Origin: Hanstruepera ponticola | GTDB lineage: Bacteria > Bacteroidota > Bacteroidia > Flavobacteriales > Flavobacteriaceae | Direction: 5' to 3' | NCBI RefSeq assembly: GCF_012931685.1 | Contig: NZ_JABANC010000001.1 | Span: forward strand, 310,001-374,000 | DNA: 64,000 nucleotides | Part shown: positions 62,870 through 64,000 of the stretch, one piece after another | Numbering within the stretch: position 1 is the first letter of the stretch | How the letters are laid out: every line of letters starts with the position of its first letter | Position numbers and translations under genes: made by a program | Notes under the pieces: model-generated | What the model saw: the letters and a program-made list of their open reading frames with translations, nothing else | Told to the model about the DNA's origin: nothing | Database searches by the model: none

Positions 62870-63439
62870 ATGATTATTGCTTCAAAAAAAATGAAAATGA
62901 AAAAAGATCACACTAGATTGCATAAGGTATTATTATTTCTACTTCTTTTATGCTGTTTTCAAACAACAGTTTTATCTCAAAATCAAAAAAGTGATTTTTG
63001 GAATCATGTAGCAATTGGTGGAGGTTTGGGCTTAAGTTTTGGTGACGGTTTTTTTAGTGGTACAATAGCTCCCAGCGCTATTTATAGGTTTAGCCCTCAA
63101 GTTGCTGCAGGATTGGGTTTGAATTACACTTATAACGAAAGTAAAAACTTTTACAGATCATCTATTATTGGGGGAAGCATTATTGGGCTTTTCAATCCCA
63201 TAAGAGAAGTTCAATTGTCAGCAGAATTTGAACAATTAAATGTCAATAGAAATTATGATAAATCCACTCCCTTTATAGACGAAGATTATTGGTATCCTGC
63301 TTTATTTCTAGGTGCTGGATATAGTATTTTTAGCGAATCTGTATCAGCAACTATTGGTATTCGATTTGATGTACTATATGACAGGGATCAAAGTATTTAT
63401 GCAAATTCTTGGGCTCCATTTATACGCTTCTATTTCTAA
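62870..63439 (+). CDS. Secreted outer-membrane beta-barrel-like hypothetical protein
   Basis: Up to 189 aa. Three in-frame ATGs (62870, 62891, 62897) precede the signal peptide core VLLFLLLLCCFQTTVLSQ; the last gives the most ordinary signal peptide and the start is therefore uncertain. The mature part is glycine- and aromatic-rich strands (HVAIGGGLGLSFGDGFFSG, SPQVAAGLGLNYTYNES, ALFLGAGYSIFSESVSATIG, WAPFIRFYF) and ends in Phe, typical of small outer-membrane barrels. No specific family identified. Divergent from sucA over 89 nt and convergent with the next gene, overlapping by 4 bases. Confidence 0.8.
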   Translation: MIIASKKMKMKKDHTRLHKVLLFLLLLCCFQTTVLSQNQKSDFWNHVAIGGGLGLSFGDGFFSGTIAPSAIYRFSPQVAAGLGLNYTYNESKNFYRSSIIGGSIIGLFNPIREVQLSAEFEQLNVNRNYDKSTPFIDEDYWYPALFLGAGYSIFSESVSATIGIRFDVLYDRDQSIYANSWAPFIRFYF

Positions 63440-63783
63440 TAATTATTGCGGTACCAAACCTTTTGCCATTCCCTTTGAAGAATTAAAAAAGTGATGTGCT
63501 CTGACAATTCAACCATGTCATGACTATCAAGTTGTTTAACTTTTTTTTCTGGAACGTCAATTATGTATAATAAATTTAAATATTCCATAAATTTTTCTTG
63601 AATCAATTTATAGATAGTTTCATGCAGAATCAACTTTAAACTGGTTGGCAAAACAGTTTCATCAAACTCCAACTGAATATTGGCCAGACCAAAATCTTTA
63701 TTTAACTGATTTATAAGTTTACCATAAAGATTTAAGTCGTTTGCTTCCTGAATCAATTCATCATATGAAATGGGTAAATTCAC
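63436..63783 (-). CDS. Conserved hypothetical protein coupled to polyprenyl synthetase gene
   Basis: 115 aa, soluble, mostly helical and rich in Leu, Ile and Glu. It starts at GTG (63781-63783), which shares one base with the stop codon TAG of the upstream gene, so its translation is probably coupled. No ATG is available near the N-terminus. Segments DELIQEANDLNLYGKLINQL and HETIYKLIQEKFMEYLNLLY form long helices. Family not recognised; the position suggests a role tied to isoprenoid diphosphate synthesis, by context only. Confidence 0.75.
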   Translation of the reverse strand: MNLPISYDELIQEANDLNLYGKLINQLNKDFGLANIQLEFDETVLPTSLKLILHETIYKLIQEKFMEYLNLLYIIDVPEKKVKQLDSHDMVELSEHITFLILQREWQKVWYRNNY

Positions 63784-64000
63784 TATACTTTACGATTCAT
63801 TAATTCGCTCCCGAAATTTTTTAATATCTCTTTTTTATTATCAGAAACCTCTAAATTATCTAAAACATCCATAGCTTTTTTGGTATAATTAACAATGGCT
63901 TGTTTAGTGGCTTCATTAGCTCCCGAATCAATAAAAATTTGCTTTATGGAATTTATTTTATCCGTTTGATCTGAAGGACATAAGCTATATAAATGCACCA
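63783..64000 (-). CDS. Polyprenyl (isoprenyl) diphosphate synthase, C-terminal fragment at window edge
   Basis: Only the last 72 or so residues lie in the window; the gene continues past the right edge on the minus strand. The fragment (ending KKEILKNFGSELMNRKV) has the helical pattern and the closing FGSELMNR segment seen at the end of polyprenyl synthetases that make the side chain of menaquinone. The catalytic DDxxD motifs are outside the window. Moderately confident from the tail alone. Overlaps the next gene by one base. Confidence 0.65.
   Translation of the reverse strand, partial: VHLYSLCPSDQTDKINSIKQIFIDSGANEATKQAIVNYTKKAMDVLDNLEVSDNKKEILKNFGSELMNRKV

Overview
The window is AT-rich DNA from a member of the Flavobacteriaceae (phylum Bacteroidota), most likely a marine relative of Formosa, Winogradskyella or Psychroserpens; the genus cannot be fixed from this sequence alone. 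The evidence is a VCBS-repeat protein with a C-terminal type IX secretion sorting domain, a PorT-family protein, lipoproteins with Bacteroidota-style lipoboxes, GH92/GH20/GH2 glycosidases, DUF3857 and DUF2723 proteins, very few Shine-Dalgarno sequences, and many promoter boxes of the Bacteroidota form TAnnTTTG. No insertion sequence, prophage or CRISPR array was seen, and most of the window is chromosomal core.

Layout. 1-5123: end of a universal stress protein, tRNA-Gln, a DUF2723/TMEM260-like glycosyltransferase, a NodB deacetylase and a cysteine-less thioredoxin-like protein. 5177-16497: a membrane metallophosphoesterase, then a cluster that looks built to dismantle N-linked glycans: GH2 beta-mannosidase, CutC, GH20 hexosaminidase, GH92 alpha-mannosidase and a glycosylasparaginase. 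16494-22442: cyanophycin metabolism (cphA with a trailing aldehyde dehydrogenase, cphB, and an isoaspartyl peptidase). 22543-39163: polA, an AGCS symporter, two DUF3857 proteins, acetyl-CoA synthetase, a serine hydrolase, a T9SS-secreted VCBS protein, an orphan lipoprotein, a stand-alone seven-blade Reg_prop lipoprotein and a PfpI-type protein. 39394-44067: rplM-rpsI, rpsB-tsf and pyrH-frr, with strongly structured intergenic RNA. 44122-54809: a beta-barrel protein, an MMPL/RND transporter, asnS, rpoN, a PAP2-like membrane protein, porT and an exbB-exbD-exbD operon. 54885-64000: tRNA-Ser, ansA, tatD, a retropepsin-like protease, a NarL/LuxR response regulator, a tandem non-coding array, sucB-sucA, and the 3' end of a polyprenyl synthetase gene at the right edge.

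The most unusual element is 58039-58668, directly after the response-regulator gene at 57408-58040. Four copies of an operator-like palindrome (two TACGTA hexamers separated by YAAG, which reads as the 7-2-7 heptamer layout of NarL-family regulators) recur every 145-146 nt. Each lies exactly 17 nt upstream of a TAYCTTTA promoter box. The first three drive nothing but about 70-nt transcripts with a shared 5' core and their own intrinsic terminators, so they look like a tandem family of regulator-controlled small RNAs. The fourth drives a 33-residue single-span membrane peptide. I infer a compact regulon made of one orphan response regulator, three sibling sRNAs and one small membrane protein.
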